From: Flavobacterium silvisoli
GTDB taxonomy: Bacteria > Bacteroidota > Bacteroidia > Flavobacteriales > Flavobacteriaceae
Direction of reading: 5' to 3'
DNA: 64,000 bases
Assembly (NCBI RefSeq): GCF_004329815.1
Contig: NZ_SJPE01000004.1
Span: 128,926-192,925, forward strand
Shown piece after piece: positions 62,680 to 64,000 of this stretch (position 1 is its first letter; the number at the start of each line of letters is the position of its first letter). The notes below the pieces were generated by a model. That model was not told the origin of the DNA. It made no database searches and saw only the letters and a program-made list of their open reading frames with translations. A program made the position numbers and the translations under genes.

Positions 62680-64000
62680 ATGAGTAAAATTATTGGTATC
62701 GATTTAGGTACAACCAATTCATGTGTAGCAGTTATGGAAGGCGGAGAGCCGGTAGTAATCGCAAACGCTGAAGGAAAAAGAACAACCCCTTCTGTAATTG
62801 CATTTGTAGAAGGCGGCGAAATTAAAGTAGGTGACCCTGCAAAACGTCAGGCGGTTACCAACCCTACCAAAACCATTGCGTCTATTAAACGTTTTATGGG
62901 AAATAAGTATACAGAAAGTGCTAAAGAAGCCTCTACTGTAGCTTACAAAGTGGTAAAAGGAGATAACGACACCCCACGTGTTGATATCGACGGAAGATTA
63001 TATACACCACAAGAGTTGTCAGCCATGACACTTCAAAAAATGAAAAAAACTGCAGAAGACTATTTAGGTCATGCCGTTACCGAAGCCGTAATCACTGTTC
63101 CGGCTTACTTTAACGATGCGCAACGTCAGGCTACTAAAGAAGCCGGTGAAATTGCAGGTCTTAAAGTAATGCGTATCATTAATGAGCCTACAGCAGCAGC
63201 TTTGGCTTACGGATTAGACAAATCAGGTAAAGACCAAAAAATTGCCGTTTACGATTTAGGTGGAGGTACTTTTGATATCTCAGTATTGGAATTAGGAGAC
63301 GGTGTTTTTGAAGTATTGTCAACCAACGGAGATACTCACTTAGGAGGAGATGACTTTGACCAGGTAATCATCGACTGGATGGCTAACGAATTCAACAGCG
63401 AAGAAGGTGTTGATTTGCGCAAAGACCCAATGGCATTGCAACGTTTGAAAGAAGCTGCTGAGAAAGCAAAAATCGAGTTGTCTTCCTCAACACAAACCGA
63501 AATTAACTTGCCATATGTTACCGCTACCGCTTCAGGTCCGAAACACTTGGTAAAAACGTTAACTCGTGCCAAATTCGAGCAATTGGCTGAAAGCTTGGTA
63601 AAACGTTCTATGGAACCTGTTGCCAAAGCCTTGAAAGATGCCGGTTTATCTACTTCAGATATCGATGAAGTAATCTTGGTAGGAGGATCAACCCGTATTC
63701 CGGTAATCCAAGAGCAAGTAGAAAAATTCTTTGGTAAAAAACCATCAAAAGGGGTGAACCCGGACGAAGTAGTAGCTATTGGTGCGGCTATCCAAGGTGG
63801 TGTTTTAACCGGAGATGTGAAAGATGTATTGCTGCTTGACGTTACCCCGCTATCATTAGGAATCGAAACCATGGGTAACGTAATGACAAAATTAATCGAA
63901 GCCAACACTACCATTCCTACCAAAAAATCACAAGTATTCTCAACAGCAGCCGATAACCAGCCAAGTGTTGAAATCCATGTATTGCAGGGGGAAAGAACCA
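62680..64000 (+). CDS. dnaK: Molecular chaperone DnaK, partial
   Basis: The gene starts at ATG 62680 ([21 protein letters not shown]) and runs off the right edge after 440 codons, so only the ATPase domain and the start of the substrate-binding domain are seen. Hsp70 signatures are [43 protein letters not shown] and [17 protein letters not shown], and the linker is [16 protein letters not shown]. Length and order match bacterial DnaK. It acts with ClpB (29965-32574) in disaggregation. A regulatory element shared with clpB and clpC lies upstream. An A-rich/GGAG-like stretch before the ATG (AAAAAAGGAGATAAAG) could serve as ribosome-binding site. Confidence 0.97.
   Translation, partial: MSKIIGIDLGTTNSCVAVMEGGEPVVIANAEGKRTTPSVIAFVEGGEIKVGDPAKRQAVTNPTKTIASIKRFMGNKYTESAKEASTVAYKVVKGDNDTPRVDIDGRLYTPQELSAMTLQKMKKTAEDYLGHAVTEAVITVPAYFNDAQRQATKEAGEIAGLKVMRIINEPTAAALAYGLDKSGKDQKIAVYDLGGGTFDISVLELGDGVFEVLSTNGDTHLGGDDFDQVIIDWMANEFNSEEGVDLRKDPMALQRLKEAAEKAKIELSSSTQTEINLPYVTATASGPKHLVKTLTRAKFEQLAESLVKRSMEPVAKALKDAGLSTSDIDEVILVGGSTRIPVIQEQVEKFFGKKPSKGVNPDEVVAIGAAIQGGVLTGDVKDVLLLDVTPLSLGIETMGNVMTKLIEANTTIPTKKSQVFSTAADNQPSVEIHVLQGERT

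Overview
The window looks like a chromosomal segment from a member of the Bacteroidota, most likely a Flavobacteriaceae (Flavobacterium-like) bacterium. The evidence is AT-rich DNA, Bacteroidota-type -7 boxes (TAnnTTTG, recurrently TAACTTTG, TAGTTTTG or TATATTTG) instead of sigma70 -10 boxes, few obvious Shine-Dalgarno sites, secreted proteins ending in type IX secretion (T9SS) sorting domains, a bacillithiol-type YtxJ protein, and Bacteroidota-typical families (DUF4199, DUF4293, DUF4349, fused thrA, Rho with a long disordered insert). No rRNA, tRNA, CRISPR array, prophage or insertion sequence was seen; this is mostly core chromosome.

Layout. 1-5 kb: an ArsR/SRPBCC stress operon with a two-operator promoter, then small membrane and cytosolic proteins (DUF1275, DUF1905, DUF4242), a GNAT gene interrupted by one amber codon, and a YitT-type membrane protein. 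5-13 kb: a leucine-rich-repeat T9SS protein, catalase-peroxidase KatG, a cationic amino-acid permease and a 2-Cys peroxiredoxin. 13-24 kb: DoxX-like and DUF4349 membrane proteins, the run pabB-tilS-dsbD, a fibronectin-type T9SS protein, OsmC, a membrane-anchored LuxR regulator with DUF4199, DinB and GNAT proteins. 24-30 kb: an ABC exporter, then three T9SS cargo genes on the minus strand with repeated terminator-like elements between them. 30-36 kb: clpB, divergent ytxJ, a class A beta-lactamase-like serine hydrolase and a lipoprotein. 35.5-40.4 kb: the threonine operon thrA-thrB-thrC, preceded by a threonine-rich leader peptide not recorded as an ordinary gene. 40.6-45 kb: hutH and a four-gene operon led by a protease/RimK fusion. 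45-54 kb: clpC divergent from gyrA-TPR, then lpdA. 53-60 kb: two PAP2 phosphatases, an ABC exporter, truA, a YfcE-like phosphoesterase, DUF4293 and rho. 60-64 kb: a TonB-dependent receptor and dnaK, which runs off the right edge.

Genes that work together. KatG, the 2-Cys peroxiredoxin, OsmC, YtxJ and DsbD form a dispersed thiol and peroxide defence set. ClpB, ClpC and DnaK are the protein quality-control set, and all three carry the same 17-bp TTGG-N8-TTG-N-C element about 80-105 bp before their start codons. ThrA, ThrB and ThrC convert aspartate to threonine (with one step supplied from elsewhere) and appear to be controlled by translation of the leader peptide.

Most interesting points: the threonine leader peptide at 40328-40432; the shared element before dnaK, clpB and clpC; the promoter with interleaved palindromic operators before the ArsR gene; the retropepsin-like/RimK fusion with three small membrane proteins; and the single-codon GNAT pseudogene. 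I did not find a clearly new defence or biosynthetic system; the novelty here is mainly regulatory. All family assignments come from reading the sequence, with no database search.
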